64,000 nt of DNA, from positions 29,574,001 through 29,638,000 of the forward strand of contig CM114272.1 of assembly GCA_050084515.1 (NCBI GenBank), written 5' to 3'. Positions 45,520 to 58,100 of the stretch are shown piece by piece; the first letter of the stretch is position 1; each line of letters opens with the position of its first letter. Source of the stretch: Blasia pusilla. Taxonomy: Eukaryota > Marchantiophyta > Marchantiopsida > Blasiales. The notes under the pieces were generated by a model. That model had not been told where the DNA came from, searched no databases, and worked only from the letters and a program-made list of their open reading frames with translations. Made by a program: the position numbers and the translations under genes.

Positions 45520-46803
45520 GTCGTTATCCGCCATCGAGTTTACGACGATGGGAGTTGGACCAACAGAGGTGTTCTAGTTGGCCGCCACGTCGTGTGAGCA
45601 TGGAGAGGTGATTGCCTCTTGTTCGGAGGTGGTTGTTGAGGAGGCAGTGGACCCGCCCTTAGAGCATGTGCGCGGGACATTCCCCACTTAGTCATGGCAG
45701 GTTGCGGCGGCGAAGTTGGTAGATATGTCAGCTAGGCCAGCAACAGAGCGAGCCATGGTGACACCACGTGTAGTGTTGTTGGATAACCGAGCTAGAGTGT
45801 TTCGCTTGATTAGTCCCACAAGTACGTTGTCGTACTTTAATTGTAGCATGTCCTACTTGATTCGGGAGTGCAACCCTTCATGTTAACAAAGGTGGTGTAT
45901 TTGGCATTGGGGTTACGGAAAAGTGATATTGAGCCTTATCCCTTTCAGATACAAACCTCTATTGGGAGCGTGTTACCTTTCATTACATGAGTTGACACGA
46001 GTTAGTGGCTAGATTCCAGCCAAAGCATGAGTCACATAGTGCGATGGTGCGCACTCAGGCGATTACGACACCGGCAGAGTTGTATGATGTGTTGGTAGGA
46101 AGTATAATGTTGACGAAGTTTGGGAGGAGAATGTTTCTTATCGAGAGGATGACGATCATGTGATGGACCGGTGAGCCATCTACCGGTGCACTCTGCAAGC
46201 GTAGTGGTGGTCGACCATGTAATGATACAGTGACCACGTTGGCAACATCCACATGTGTTGTTATTTGACTAGGAGAGTTTGGGACGCGCATGCGGAGGAC
46301 ATTTTTGCAGCATATAGTCCCATGGAGAAAAATCCCATGGTGGTAGTCTCTTCCCATGGTGCAGAGACTTCCTTACCTTTGCTAGGTACCAACATTGAGT
46401 TGTAGGGAGTGCAGACAAGCTCGTGAGGCATGCGTTGAGACGTGCTTGCATCTTGGAGCATAAAGAGTGGAGTGATGGTTGTGCTATTGGAGTGAAGACT
46501 TGGTATCTCTAGATACCATACCTATGGTGTGGTAGCGTCTAGATAAGGGTGTGAGAGTGTTAGATCTTTTTGGAGGGATCAACACAACAGGTAACTACAG
46601 TGTTGGAGGATGATATCCAGATACATCAATATCTCTAGGTGGGGATAAATGAGATGGAATTGTGGATGAGTATGTGTTGGGAGATATTGCACAGATGACG
46701 GCACCGATGGTGCTAGATGTATATAGGGTAGTAGATCATGTCAGGTAGATGTGATATCTACTATCTAGAGTTAGGGGGACCCAACTGCCACCTAGGGGGT
46801 GGT
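45520..46803 (+). pseudogene. Ty3/gypsy protease-region remnant (copy 4)
   Basis: Frames read GVQPFMLTKVVYLALGL, then SDIEPYPFQIQTSIGS, and further on AELYDVLVGS, the pattern of a retroviral-type aspartic protease domain with many stops and frameshifts. Near 46690 the text jumps to a short piece of the integrase end (GTAGATCATGTCAGGTAGA, as in copy 1), so a large middle part with reverse transcriptase and integrase has been deleted. Confidence 0.55.
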
Positions 46804-46940
46804 TGTGTGGTCTCGATGTATATGTGTGAGTGTATTTTGTTTATGAGTGAATCGACGTGTGTGTTGGGAAGATCGATGTTGTGTGGTGTGTAGATGTGAC
46901 CAGCCATTTAGATTGTGTAGCGATGTGTATGCGCACAACA
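46804..46940 (+). repeat. 137-bp gypsy LTR
   Basis: TGTGTGGTCTCGATG..GCGCACAACA follows a polypurine tract (CTAGGGGGTGG). It abuts Helitron helicase sequence directly, so the gypsy element was inserted into the Helitron. Confidence 0.7.
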
Positions 46941-48950
46941 ACTATTATTTGCAAGATCAAGGAAAGTCATTATCAAATTTCTCGGATATGCCCCAAGCTA
47001 ACTTTCAAGCAATTCAATTGCCTTTGTATGTAAAGGAAGAAGAGTTATTCCATGATCAAGACAAGATTCGAGATCGTGTGCAATTAGGAGAATCATCTTT
47101 GAATGAAGGACGACGTAAGATTTGGGATGTTGTACATGATGAACTTCATGGTATTGCCCTTGATGATCCACCATCTACCAAACTATTCTTCATTGATGGC
47201 TTAAGTGGAACAAAAAGACCTTTCTATACAATCTTCTTCTTGCATATTTATGAAGTGGAGGGGATATACCTTTGGGTGTCGCATCATTTGGGATAGCCGA
47301 TCTTTTACTAGATGGATGCGGCACAACACATTCACGCTTCAAGGTTCCTTTAACGCTCGATGCTAGCTCTACTTGTAGGTAAGTCTCTCTAATTAAATCG
47401 TCAATAAGAGTGGAGTGAATCCTCTACCTTAAAGTCCCAAGTTCAAGTTTATTTCATTCTTACATAACATGTAGATTGCCAATTAATATTCTTGCAGAAA
47501 GCTTAATCTGAAGAGCTTCGTTTATTATGTGGGATGAAGCACCCATGATTCATCATCACGCATTTGAGGCAGTTAATCGTACCTTACAGGATGTTATGGG
47601 AGTGGTCTCTAAAGCGTATACCATTTGGGGGGAATTGATAATATTTGGTGGTGGTTTCAGCCAAGTCTTATCAGTTGTTCGTTATGGGGATCATCCAAAA
47701 ATTATCCAAGCCACTTTAAAGAGATGAACATTATGGTCTCATGTTAGGGTGATGAAGTTAAGTACAAATATGAGTTCAAAGGTTGGAAGGTCATAGATGC
47801 ATTGACCAAAAAGCTTCTGTTGATTGGTTATTGGGAGTAGGAGAAGGTCGTGTACCGTTGCAATTACGTTTGGGAGATGATTTTATACCATTTCCACTTG
47901 ACATGGTCACCCAAAGTAAGAAAATAAATGATCTTATTGATAATATTCATAGAAATGATCCTCAATTCCTTCATGACATGATTTTTTTGAGAGATACGAC
48001 TATTTTTACACCAAGAAATAGAGATATCGATGAGATTAATGATGAAGTTATATCTTGATTCCATGGATAAGTAAGAATAAATTTTCCATTCCTATAAGTA
48101 AGTTATATCATTCCACATTATGTATGGTCATGATTACATCTAATCTATAACATTATGTATGTTACGTACAAGAGCATACTTACCTCAGAGTTGACTCAGT
48201 CCCAAATGAGGGTATGAGTCATATCTATCTGACATAATTCTTGAATACATGTCACATTCCACGTCATTTGTGTTTGAAAATAGTGCACCAATAATGCTCT
48301 TACGAAACATGGATGGCTCTAATAGACAAGCGAATGGTACACGATTGGTAGGTAATTCGAGGATTTATGCAACATGTGGTTGATGTGGAAGTTATCATAT
48401 GGAAGAACATTGGAGATCGTGTTTTCATTCCACGTATTCCATTGATCGCATCTGATTCTGTGATTCAGGTTTACCTTTTGATCTACCTATAGCTCATTTC
48501 CCTATCCGTCCTGCTTTTGCCATGACCATAAAGAAGTCTCGAGCTGAAACTTTTAAAAAAGTTGCGATTTACTTACCTACTCTTGTTTTTTTCTCATGGC
48601 CAATAGTATGTAGCATTATCTAAAACTAGTAAGGTGCCCGCGCAATGCACATGAAATAAAAGAGTGTTTTGTTAGTGCCCATGAAGGGAACAATGATGCT
48701 ATAGACAAATTCAAATTTTCTGCTGCCCGTGTCATGTGAAAAATTTTATTGCTGCCCTAGTGCCACATGGCAAACAAAGATGTGTTAGCAAATCAAGAAG
48801 ACACTCTCCCATAATAATATAGATAGGGCATAGGAAAGAAATACGTATTACACTTGGTAATAAAGAGTTGAACTCCACCCGTAATATAATGAAGTGCATA
48901 ACCAAATTTACTATTGCAATAAAAAGGATTCATAAATTTTTCATTTTTTC
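46941..48950 (+). pseudogene. Helitron Pif1-like helicase (RepHel C-terminal half), decayed
   Basis: The pieces appear in order: QDQGKSLSNFSDMP (about 46950), a P-loop region FFIDGLSGTKRP in which the Walker A lysine-threonine pair is no longer in place, ADLLLDGCGTTHSRFKVPL, the Walker B region WDEAPMIHHHAFEAVNRTL (47530), FGGGFSQVL (47645), WLLGVGEGR (47825), TIFTPRNRDIDEIN (47999-48040), FPIRPAFAMTIKKSRAETF (about 48500-48555) and YVALSK (48606-48623). Downstream of the small insertion at 48625-48823 the text continues (EIRITLGNKELNSTRNI). Stops and frameshifts separate the pieces. The Rep nuclease half is absent; a gypsy LTR cuts the left side. Confidence 0.8.
48625..48823 (-). mobile_element. 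Short non-autonomous Helitron inside the helicase relic
   Basis: On the minus strand it starts TCTATATTATTATGGGAG (48823) and ends CTAGT (48629-48625) after a CATTGCGCGGGCACCTTA-type terminal stretch. It lies between an A and a T, the Helitron target. The helicase reading frame resumes on the other side, so this is an insertion into the older element. It belongs to the same family as the 9.4-9.8-kb pair. Confidence 0.85.
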
Positions 48951-49499
48951 ATTCATTAATTTAGTAGTATATTATCATCTATACAATAATTGGCAACCCC
49001 ATATGTATAATACGACGAGATAGTGGGATAATAAGACAAAATAGGCAACCTGTTTTAATTCGGTTGCTTGAGCCATATTAGATGGTTAGAAATAGATAGG
49101 GATTTGAGTGGAATAGAAATTTAAAATAAAATCAATTAATCATTTAATATTATAATGGGTGATTATAAATATTAATAATTATGATAAATACCAGAACTTT
49201 AGAATTTTTGCCTCAATTCAATTTGATGGAAAGAGAAAAAACAATTTAATTGAGAAGGACTAGATTTTGTTTAAATTTTTTGGAAGGGTAAAATGACTTA
49301 GGGGATTGGGATATCATTTAAATTTGAATGGAGGATTTTAATTACTAAGAAGAGTGAAATGTTATTACTCTTCTAAGATTTTAGAAAATAAAAATTAGAT
49401 TTAAAATGAAGAATTTCATTATTTTAAAAAATAATCATATTAATTCACATGTGATATTTTGGGAAAGGAATATGAATTTGAATGAAAAAGGAAAATAAT

Positions 49500-49685
49500 A
49501 TATTATATTTAAAGAGCATGGGGTTTCAAGCAAGGGCTTCCTCTGCATGACACAAATGCGTTTTAGGCCCTTCCCGTTCTAACATGTGGAGGGTTTAATA
49601 GGAGCTAACAGTTATGAGCTAATAGTTAAGTTAAGGGGGACGAGGCCGGTTTCCCTGCATGTGTATCGCACGTGCACCGACTAGT
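49500..49685 (+). mobile_element. Short Helitron, second family
   Basis: The body words GCAAGGGCTTCCTCTGCATGAC, TTTTAGGCCCTTCCC and GACGAGGCCGGTTT match the copy at 31170. The 3' end has GTGTATCGCACGTGCACCGA then CTAGT (49681-49685). The 5' end is eroded (ATATTATATTTAAAGAG). Confidence 0.7.
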
Positions 49686-50179
49686 TTCATTTATTAAAAT
49701 TAGCTAAGATTTTAGTTAGTGAATGCTATTTTGATGGGAAGGGTGCTGTTCGAGTTTTTAAGCATGAGTGAAATTAGGTGAGATAGATATTATTTAATCG
49801 TGAAAATTTCTTATTCTTTTAAGATTTAAAAAAGTGGAAATTATACTTAAATTTTAAAATAATTTAAAATTTAAAAATTTAAATAAAATTTTTTTAATGA
49901 CATTTAATTTTTTAAGGCCTTTTATTTGACATCATTATTTTTCCCTTCAAAATTCTTCGAACACTATTTTATTTTCCTATGGGAAACATGCCACGAGTCC
50001 TAGGGGTTTAAAAATGTAAGGACATTTAAAGTTGACAGAGTTTCCAGGGAGTGAGTGGAATGCATCTCTGGTTCGTCTTCGTGTCTGAAAGCTCATTGTT
50101 CTACTCCCGTTTTTGCTGTCTGATCGTTCCCTGTGGAGCTGGATCTGCTGGCCGCTGTGTCCAGTGCGTGTGACAGGCT
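49686..50179. other. AT-rich spacer and methyltransferase-gene 5' region
   Basis: The left part is AT-rich. From about 50040 the composition becomes gene-like and should include the promoter and 5' UTR of the next gene. No TATA box is obvious. Confidence 0.4.
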
Positions 50180-52578
50180 ATGGCTGAAGACTGCGCGACG
50201 GCGGACGTGCTGCCTTCACACACTTCGCTCTACTTGGAACCCACGTACTGGTAAGCGAGTGTTTCAAATTCATGTGTTCTGTTTTGTCTGAGTCGGTTTC
50301 CATTTAGTTTCCACATCAGGCACATTTAACATCTGCAGCATAAATCGCCTTGCAGTGGCGGTGTCACAAATTTGCTTCTCTGAAGGCTATGTGGCGGTGA
50401 GCTTTGAGGTTTACTTTGTTAGTCTATTGGTGTGCCGTACTGCGTTTGTCGCAATGTAGGGTTTCATATTCGCCTCACGGAATCCCTGAGAATTTTCCTG
50501 CCGACTTCAGCTCCCCTGAAGCCAATAAAGCGATGGATTGTTTTATGAATTCAAGGCTCGTACTGTAGATTTAGGCCCCTTCGGTCTTTTTGTGTCTTGT
50601 CGGAGACTCCACACGGGTAGATTTCACATTTGTATCATCAAGTTCCTTGGAATTTTCTGGTGAAATATTTCTCTGCTTCTAGGCTATGTGCTGTACCTGA
50701 CGATGAATCTTGCAGGAATGACCGCTTTTCCAGAGAGGAGCATTATGAATGGTTCAAAGACTACTCTCACTTTCGGGATCTCATTCTTGAAAATATAAAA
50801 AAGACGGATCGGGTAAGCTTCACTGAGTAAATTACTTGCACTGGTCAGGTAGGCATGTAAGAAGACCAGTACTCAACAAGCCCTCAAGTCTCGGATTCTT
50901 AACGGCTTGCATGTGAATCCTTTGATGGACTAGAAGTTTCTGGACCAGTTCTCTTGAAGGCCGAAGTAATAGAATTCAAGTGTCATGTGAAGGAAGCAGG
51001 TACTAGAACTTGGATGTGGAAATTCCCAGATGGGTGAGAAAATGTACAAGGATGGGATAACCCAGATCACTCGAACAGATATTTCCCCAGTTGCAGTTCA
51101 ACGTATGGAAGAAAGATCTGCTGCAGAAGGTTATACTGGTAAATCTTTGATCCTTGGAAATCTATTAGCGTTGAGGTTACTGGCTTCACTTCCTCCATCA
51201 CATGCTTGACGAGCGTTGCAGTGCCTTCTCTCATTATATCTTTGAACATTTTCATCCTTAGCTTTCTCAAAATTCAACAGGCCTCCTGCAAACTTGAGAA
51301 GGTCGTTGCGTATGGTATTCTTTGTCCTGAAGTACCCTGAGAAATGTGTCACTCAAATTGCTTCCCACGAGGACTCGTTATGCCTTGTTTTAGACTGCAG
51401 TGACCTTTCAAGTTGGAATCATAACGTTGTTTTGCAAGTTTTGCTAGGCCATTTACTGGTGAGGTATTAGTGTTGGACTTGAAGTTCAAACGAGAACTCA
51501 CTCTCTGTTGTCTTTCCACTTTGGCGGTGCACACAGGAATAAGGCACAAGGTTGCTGACATGCTGAAACTACCTTTTGAGGATGGTAGTTTTGATGTGGT
51601 GATTGAGAAGGGGACTCTGGTGAGTCTCTCAAAATTAGTGTTCTTGTTTTATCACAGTTCCTCCAGCAGGTTTGCTTTTTTCAGGGATGATTCGGAATTA
51701 TTCGTTTGCTTTGAGAAAACCCTCTTGAGGGCGCAAGAAGGAGGGATGGTATCTGCAGATCAGTTCAAATGGGTAATGAAGGTGTGCAGTTTCAGCTCGT
51801 CTTGATCTTTTTAGCCTGATACAAACCTAATGCCTGGCACTGTCAAGGATGTCCTCTTTGTAGATAGCGGTGATCCTTGGAAGCCTTCTGAAGAAGTAAA
51901 TCATAGAGTAAGGACAATGCTGGAAGAAACCCACAGAGTGCTGACACCATCAGGCATATTTATTTCCATTGCATTTGGACAGGTGTGTACCAATATCTCC
52001 TCTGAATGTCAGATGATGCAACTTGAGCAACTTCACTGGAATTCCTCTGCTTTTTAAAAACTAGTACTTGTACCACTACATACTCAGAAGGGAAGACTAC
52101 ATATAATTCCGTTCTTCTTGCAGACAGCATACTTTCTTTGTTGGGTGGGCAGCATGTCTCAAGTGTGAAGGCACATTGAAAGGAGCCTAATTGCAAGTCT
52201 TGTGAATGTTGTTTTCTGTGTGTAGCCGCACTTCAGGCGGGCCTTCTTTGAGGCAGTGGGCTTGACGTGGTCTATGAGATGGGCTACCTTTGGTGATTCT
52301 TTTCACTACTTCTTTTACACTCTACGGAAGGTACAGCGTACTCCCTGAACTATGGGCAGGAATTCATCTCCAGTAGTTCCTTTAAATCTGCGGTCGTATC
52401 TTGGTCACAGGTCTTACTCTATGTGCTGACGTCTGGTCTTTTGCAGGGTACGAAAGAAACACATGAAGGACCCAGTGCCTCTCTGCACAGTGAACAAAAG
52501 TTGACATTTGAGCTAGAGCATGAATATATGGACAACGAGGATTTCCTACTGCTTTCAACGCTGGGAGATGATGAATAA
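50180..52578 (+). CDS. EEF1AKMT4/METTL13-like protein-lysine methyltransferase
   Basis: This is a class I SAM-dependent methyltransferase. The human relative EEF1AKMT4 methylates Lys36 of elongation factor 1A; the plant substrate is not shown by the sequence. Seven exons, all GT-AG: 50180-50250, 50716-50812, 51000-51138, 51537-51619, 51848-51982, 52226-52330 and 52447-52578. They give 253 residues, close to the human protein. Landmarks are YLEPTYWNDRFSREEHYEWF at the N-terminus, motif I VLELGCGNS (57-65), the acidic end of strand 2 in RTDISPVAV, LPFEDGSFDVVIEKGTL (motif IV region), VLTPSGIFISIAFGQ, and WSMRWATFGDSFHYFFYTLRK near the end. The exon 5 acceptor (51846-51847) has a weak pyrimidine tract. 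Start codon chosen as the first ATG of the conserved frame. Confidence 0.85.
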
Positions 52579-53968
52579 TACGTGGCGATGAGTAACAGCA
52601 AGCCTCAATGGAGATCTTCGACACTTAACATGTAGCCATTCAATAGTGTGTAAACAAGATGTTTGTCCCTCTTTTTTCTAGAGCGGAGGTAAGGGTAGGT
52701 CCCAGATGTCATATCACTTCTTTCAACCATGGTAGGCTGGCACAAAATTCCTTGCCACGAAGAGAGGGTGGGATACATTCATTCATGGAATTCTTATGCA
52801 GAAGTAACGCAAGGCATTTCTGCTTCCAAGAAGTCCCTACTTTCCCTGTCTGTTCATGTTCCAGTGTATCTTCCCAGCAATGATGTTTTGTCACTTGAAA
52901 GACAAAGTTGCATTTCAGTTAGGGCTGGAGCCTACACAATGGATGCGTTGTGGTAATGTGATACCCGGCGAGTTTGCCTAAAGGGATGTGGAGACATGAT
53001 ATCAGTGTCCGGAAACACACCAGCAGGTGTGTTTGCGCACACTGACATCTGTTGCCTGTGGATATCCGTGCACTTATGGAATTGGGTGACATCAGATATC
53101 AATGTGAGTAATTAGGTAACATCTGACGTGAAATGATGTGAAAGTGCTGGTAAATGTGTCGCATCTGACATGAAAGTGTAAGTAATTGGATAATATCTCA
53201 AAAAAAGTGGGTAACATCTCATCTGTTTTCACGAAATGTGTGAACAGCCCTTGAAAATGCTTGTCTCCAACGCAGACATGAACCATATTGCTGACTCAAT
53301 CCCCCGCCGGATCAAATCGGGGGTTGGTCACCTGGTCTGTTCGAAGTTATCATATTAATCTATGCTCACAACTTTTATCTGCTATGGTGTTATACCCAAT
53401 TCGAAGCTGATACGGAAAGAGTCTCATCACCTTCGTGGGAACCATATTGGTGACATAAATGTGACAAGAAGTTTACAAGAAGATGCTTATGGGGAAGGTC
53501 CTTTGTCTGTGTCGATGGCAGTTTACGCTTGAAACTCGACCTTCTGCCACACTCACATCGATAAGAGTGGATATCCACGTTTTGCACCTGTTTTTCCACA
53601 CGCCATCGATCTGGTGTTGCGAACTTGCGAATTGATGATTCATCATCGTCTGTACGAGCTCGTCCAAGTGACTCATTCGGTACTGGTATCCGAATCCTCG
53701 TTCTGCACGAGTTTTCCACATCTCATGACAAGTTCCCCACATGTGGTTGATTGTCCCAACCTCACCCCACAAGAGTTGGTTCTTTCAAAGCTTGCAGAAG
53801 CTTCACAAACGTCGCAGCTTCGGTCCAGGAGCATGATTGTCGAAGTTCACGACGCTATTCTAGCCTACTCAGCATCTCTCGAACCAACTTTCATGACCGT
53901 CCTGCGGACCAGCGTAGCCCTGTGCTCGATGTTTTCAGCTGATGGGGAAGCTCCTTGCAAGCTAACAC
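52579..53968. other. Intergenic with degenerate GTAACATCTGAC repeats
   Basis: It includes the methyltransferase 3' UTR. From 53080 to 53225 the word GGTAACATC(T)GA recurs with changes. Two overlapping minus-strand frames (53390-53772) have no motif that I recognise. Confidence 0.45.
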
Positions 53969-54400
53969 TCGAGGAAGGTGTGGGGAGCGGTTGAGAGAGT
54001 TTGCTAGAGGAAGGTGTCGGGAGCTGATGAGGGAGTGTGGTAGGTGCTGGCAGCTGATGATGGAGTTCCCTTGAGGTAGGTGTTAGCAGCTGGTGAGGGA
54101 GTTTGGTAAAAGAAGACGAGGTAGTATGCGTTTGAAGCCGTTTGGAGCTGATGACGGAGTTTGCTAGATGAGGGAGTTTTTGCTCGAGGAAGGTGTTGGC
54201 AGCTGATGAGGGAGTTCCCTTGAGGTAGGTGTTGGCAGCTGATGAGGGAGTTAGTTCCCTTGAGGTAGGTGTTGGCAGCTAATGAGGGAGTTGCTATAGG
54301 AAAGTGCTAGGCAGCTGATGGGAGAGTTTATCTGAGGAAGGTGTTGGGCTGATGAGCGAGTTTGCTTAAGGAAGGTGTTGGCAGCTGCCGAGACGAGTTC
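53969..54400 (+). repeat. Minisatellite with GAGGTAGGTGTTGGCAGCTG units
   Basis: About ten imperfect units of 35-45 bp occur, each with GG(A/T)AGGTGTTGGCAGCTG followed by ATGAGGGAGTT. The best adjacent copies are at 54185-54290. Confidence 0.85.
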
Positions 54401-55193
54401 CTCGTGGAGCAAGAGGACGAGGGAAACAGTCAAAGAATATGCTCTGGCTCGTTGATGCAGCAACTAGTGCAGCAACGATGCAAATACCTTGGACTTTTAA
54501 TGACTGCACCTCCCTGCTTCACAACTGAGGCTCTCTTAGAGCATCCTTGGGCTGCCCCTTCACCTCATGAACTTGGGTGGGCTCCTGAGCGCGATAGCTC
54601 TGCCCTACGAGTGTGGGTGGGTATGTGACAGACCCAGGACACAATCTACCTGAGGTCTGTGTGTGCTTGCCTTCTGGGAACAGCAGCACAATGGGCAAAG
54701 CCTGATTCTGTTTTCCTATTGTTTAGTTGGACACTCACTCTTTCACACGCCCACTTACACATTTGTTTCTGAATCCTCTATTCTCGGTGCTTCATCTGTC
54801 TTTAGAAGCACATTAGCAGAGGTACTGGAGTGGCCAAGTCCTCCTGCTGCTCGTGGAAAAACTGCTGGAGATGTACATAGCAAGTGTCGCTGTCGACTCC
54901 CGGGGCTGAAAAGCATTGTCTGTCGCTCCTGAGCTCTGATCTGATCGCCTTCTGCTTGACCCGTCCGTTATGTTTGGTGGGCAATCCACAAGGCCCATCG
55001 CAATGGACGGGCTAAGGGCCAAGTCTTGAGCTTCCTGACGAGCCTAACACACGAGAGGTTGTAGCTGGGGCTGCTGTTGGGGAGGATCTTAAGAAGAAGA
55101 AGAAGAAGAAGAGGAGGAAGTGCACAGAGCCAGAGACCCAAAGAAGTGTGCAGAGTCTGTCTGCAGAACTTGGAGGAGTCGCAATTAGGGAAG
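54401..55193. other. 5' flank of the beta-propeller gene with (AAG)n
   Basis: An AAG/GAG trinucleotide tract lies at about 55089-55119, roughly 75-105 bp before the start codon, probably in the 5' UTR. No other gene is seen. Confidence 0.5.
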
Positions 55194-58100
55194 ATGGCGT
55201 CATGGTTGTCAAGAGTGGGGTTTGTGGTGGCTGTGCTTGCGGTTTGTTTCATGTTCATCATCAAATGGTTGGGCACCGAGAGTGCGGGCAGCTCGTCCAT
55301 CACCTACACCAGCAAAGGATGGCTCCGTGAAGGCTGTGATTGGGACGCTGAGCAGAACCGGGTGCTGCTCTCCTGCTTTGAAGGTGGCATCGCTGAGGTT
55401 CGTTGAGCTTCTCATTTCTTCCTTATGTGGCGATGGAAGTGACCTCTCTGGGGACTGGGAGCTTTTGAGTTAAACCATCTGTCCAATTTTGCAGGTGCGG
55501 ATAAATAGCAGCAACCCGGGAGCCATTCTGAAGGAGGTGAAAGTTGTTGAAGATTCGGATGTTTTAGGCAATGCAACTTGGGGAATTCGTGTGGATCCTC
55601 CCCGGAATCGTGTGCTGGCGGCGATTTCAAATCCTGGAAGTCGTTTCAGTGCTGTAGCTGCCTACGACCTGCATTCTTGGAGGAGACTCTTTCTCATTCA
55701 CCTCGCTGTGCCAGGTAAGATCAATCCAGAGCTGTCATTGATCTACATGAGCTTTTGATCCAGCGTGATGCTTTAAATCTTAGTCCACTATCTCCCAGCT
55801 GGACACTTGCTAGCAAACCACAGTGATCCACAAGTCCACCATAGCATCGCCTGAGCACATTGATCATCCAAGAATTCGAGGTAGCAGCCTGGAGCTCTGC
55901 TTCTTCCAGTGAACCCCTGCAGGGAGGCTGACTAATCTCAGTGATCCGGGATCAATATCCTGGGACGTTGCTCTTCCTGGAATTCAAGATCGATGTAGAC
56001 TAAAAAACTCAAGAGGAGTCTGGTTTCAGCTGTATTCGTCCTCACTGCTTCTACTTTGATTGCACAGAACCTTGTTGGAACTTATCTGCCAGTGTCCTAC
56101 TATGTAAACAGTAGCTTGAAGTCAGCCTTCAGTCTTCCTTCTCCCACCCAGAGTCCATACCTGTGTCTAGGTTTGGAGATTCAGTGGCCTGTATTGTGTT
56201 GACCCAAATGCTAAGGATGCTGGCCCCTTCGGCTGCGATCAGTCTCAACAATCCAGTGTTTCGGTACCATAATGTTTGTGGTGTTCAAATTTGTTAATAT
56301 GTAGTTTAGTCATGCCCTAAAAGTAGTTAGTCAAATACTAACTTAGTTGGATACTAATTTAATTAGCTAGAGATAACTTTGTGTTCTCTATCTTTTTAGG
56401 GTAACCTTGAATTAGGGCAATTCTCGAGTTAGGGCTAGCCACCATCTGTTATTTAGGGTATGGATCTGTTGAAGAAGATCCAAGGGCCAGAAGTGCTCAC
56501 CCTCATATATATAATGTCTCTCTTTAGAGAGCAGAAGCCAATTCTACAGCATGCACAGTTTTGGTGAGGACTCCTGAGGCTCTTGGTCCTGCTGCAGAGT
56601 GATCAGAGAGTAGGAAGAGGAGATTGAGACTAATTGCTGTGCTTGCTAAAGCCTCACTGGAAGGCAGGTTGTTTTGTCTAGTATGCTGATGGAGATTGTT
56701 TGTGCTCAATGGTGAGCCATGTCTGATCTCTGAGCTGGTGACATGTGAGGACCTGTAGTGTGAGTGCAAGGTGTGGCTGAGTAGAATCCTTCTTAGTATC
56801 TCTTAGATAGTTAGAAGAGTCACATCATGGTAGGGCTCTGATTTGGCAATAGAGATAGGAACTGATTTGCTGATTGTGTACAAGCTGAAATCATGGATGG
56901 TCTAGCTGATGCTAGCTCTGATTTTGTACAAGGAGATACTTCTGCTGGTCAATCATATTCTCATGTGGCCTCACAAAAACTTGAAGGTGGCCTTGGATCT
57001 GACAACCTCCCATCAGTGCATGATAGGAACCGATCCATTTTGACTGACAGAGATTCCGGATTGTGCTTTGAGCGAACTCATATGAGCCTTTGCAATCCAC
57101 CTCATCCTTCCAATTCATGCACAGAAGTCGAGATAGATGGCTGGAGTTGAGCTGAGTCTTCACTGATGAGTGTTAAAAAATACAAGTGTAGTGAATTGAT
57201 GTGTCCGTTGTCTTAGATGGTGTTATGATTTTTGTCCATGAGTTTTGTCCCAAATCCCGAAATTTCTGGAGTTGAGAGATGCCAATGAATGTTGCAGCTG
57301 TTCTGATATAGTGAATTCGCTACAAGCCATTTCTGTGCACCATCTTCGATACTTTTACAATTCATCCAGTTGCTAGTCATGAACTTCGTCTCGAGCCAGA
57401 AAATGTTTCAAGGTCAGTAAAAGAAGGCAGGCTGTGCAAACATTGGGGTCAGATTCGAGGTTAGCTGTGTTTGTGTCTTAGGGTTGCATAGTGGGTCCCT
57501 CTTGCAAACGATTTTTTTCAAGTGGAGGGTCATATGTTTCAAGGTCAGCAGAAAGAAGGTTGACCATGTGATGTAATGTGGTCTGAGCCGAGAGGAGCTG
57601 TGTTTGTGTGGTGGTGTGGTTGGAGCCGTGTTTGTGGTGGTGTGGTTGCAGACAGAGACTCTTTTGCGAATGATATTGCTGTGGACAAGGATGGGAACGC
57701 CTATATAACCGATTCTGCTGCAAATTTGATATGGAAAGTGAGCCCTGATGCTTCTGAAACGTCTATAATCTCAAGTCCAGTATTGGTCTCTGCCCGCAAT
57801 CAATTGCCCTTCAACATCTGTGGGCTGAATGGCATTGAGCTCCATCCTGATGGATACCTCCTAGTGGTACACACCTGGGCTGGAGTAATTTTCCGAGTAT
57901 CTTTGGATGGAAGCTCTGTGATCATCGTGAAACTGGAAGGCAGTATGAGCTTGCCGGATGGCATTGTGTTGCTGACCCCACAAAGATTAGTTGTCGTGAC
58001 AGCAGCCAGTACTTACTTGATAGAAAGCTTGGATGGCTGGAATTCTGCCAAACTCATTGACACATACACTGGTCCTCTGCACCGGGTGGCTACTGCAGCT

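Noticed and set aside
53080-53230. Possible CRISPR-like array of spaced repeats
   Set aside because: The repeats are short, imperfect and irregularly spaced, in a plant nuclear context; they are degenerate tandem repeats.
53390-53772. Two overlapping minus-strand frames of about 100 codons
   Set aside because: They have no recognisable domain and no splice context to extend them, and repetitive sequence lies on both sides.
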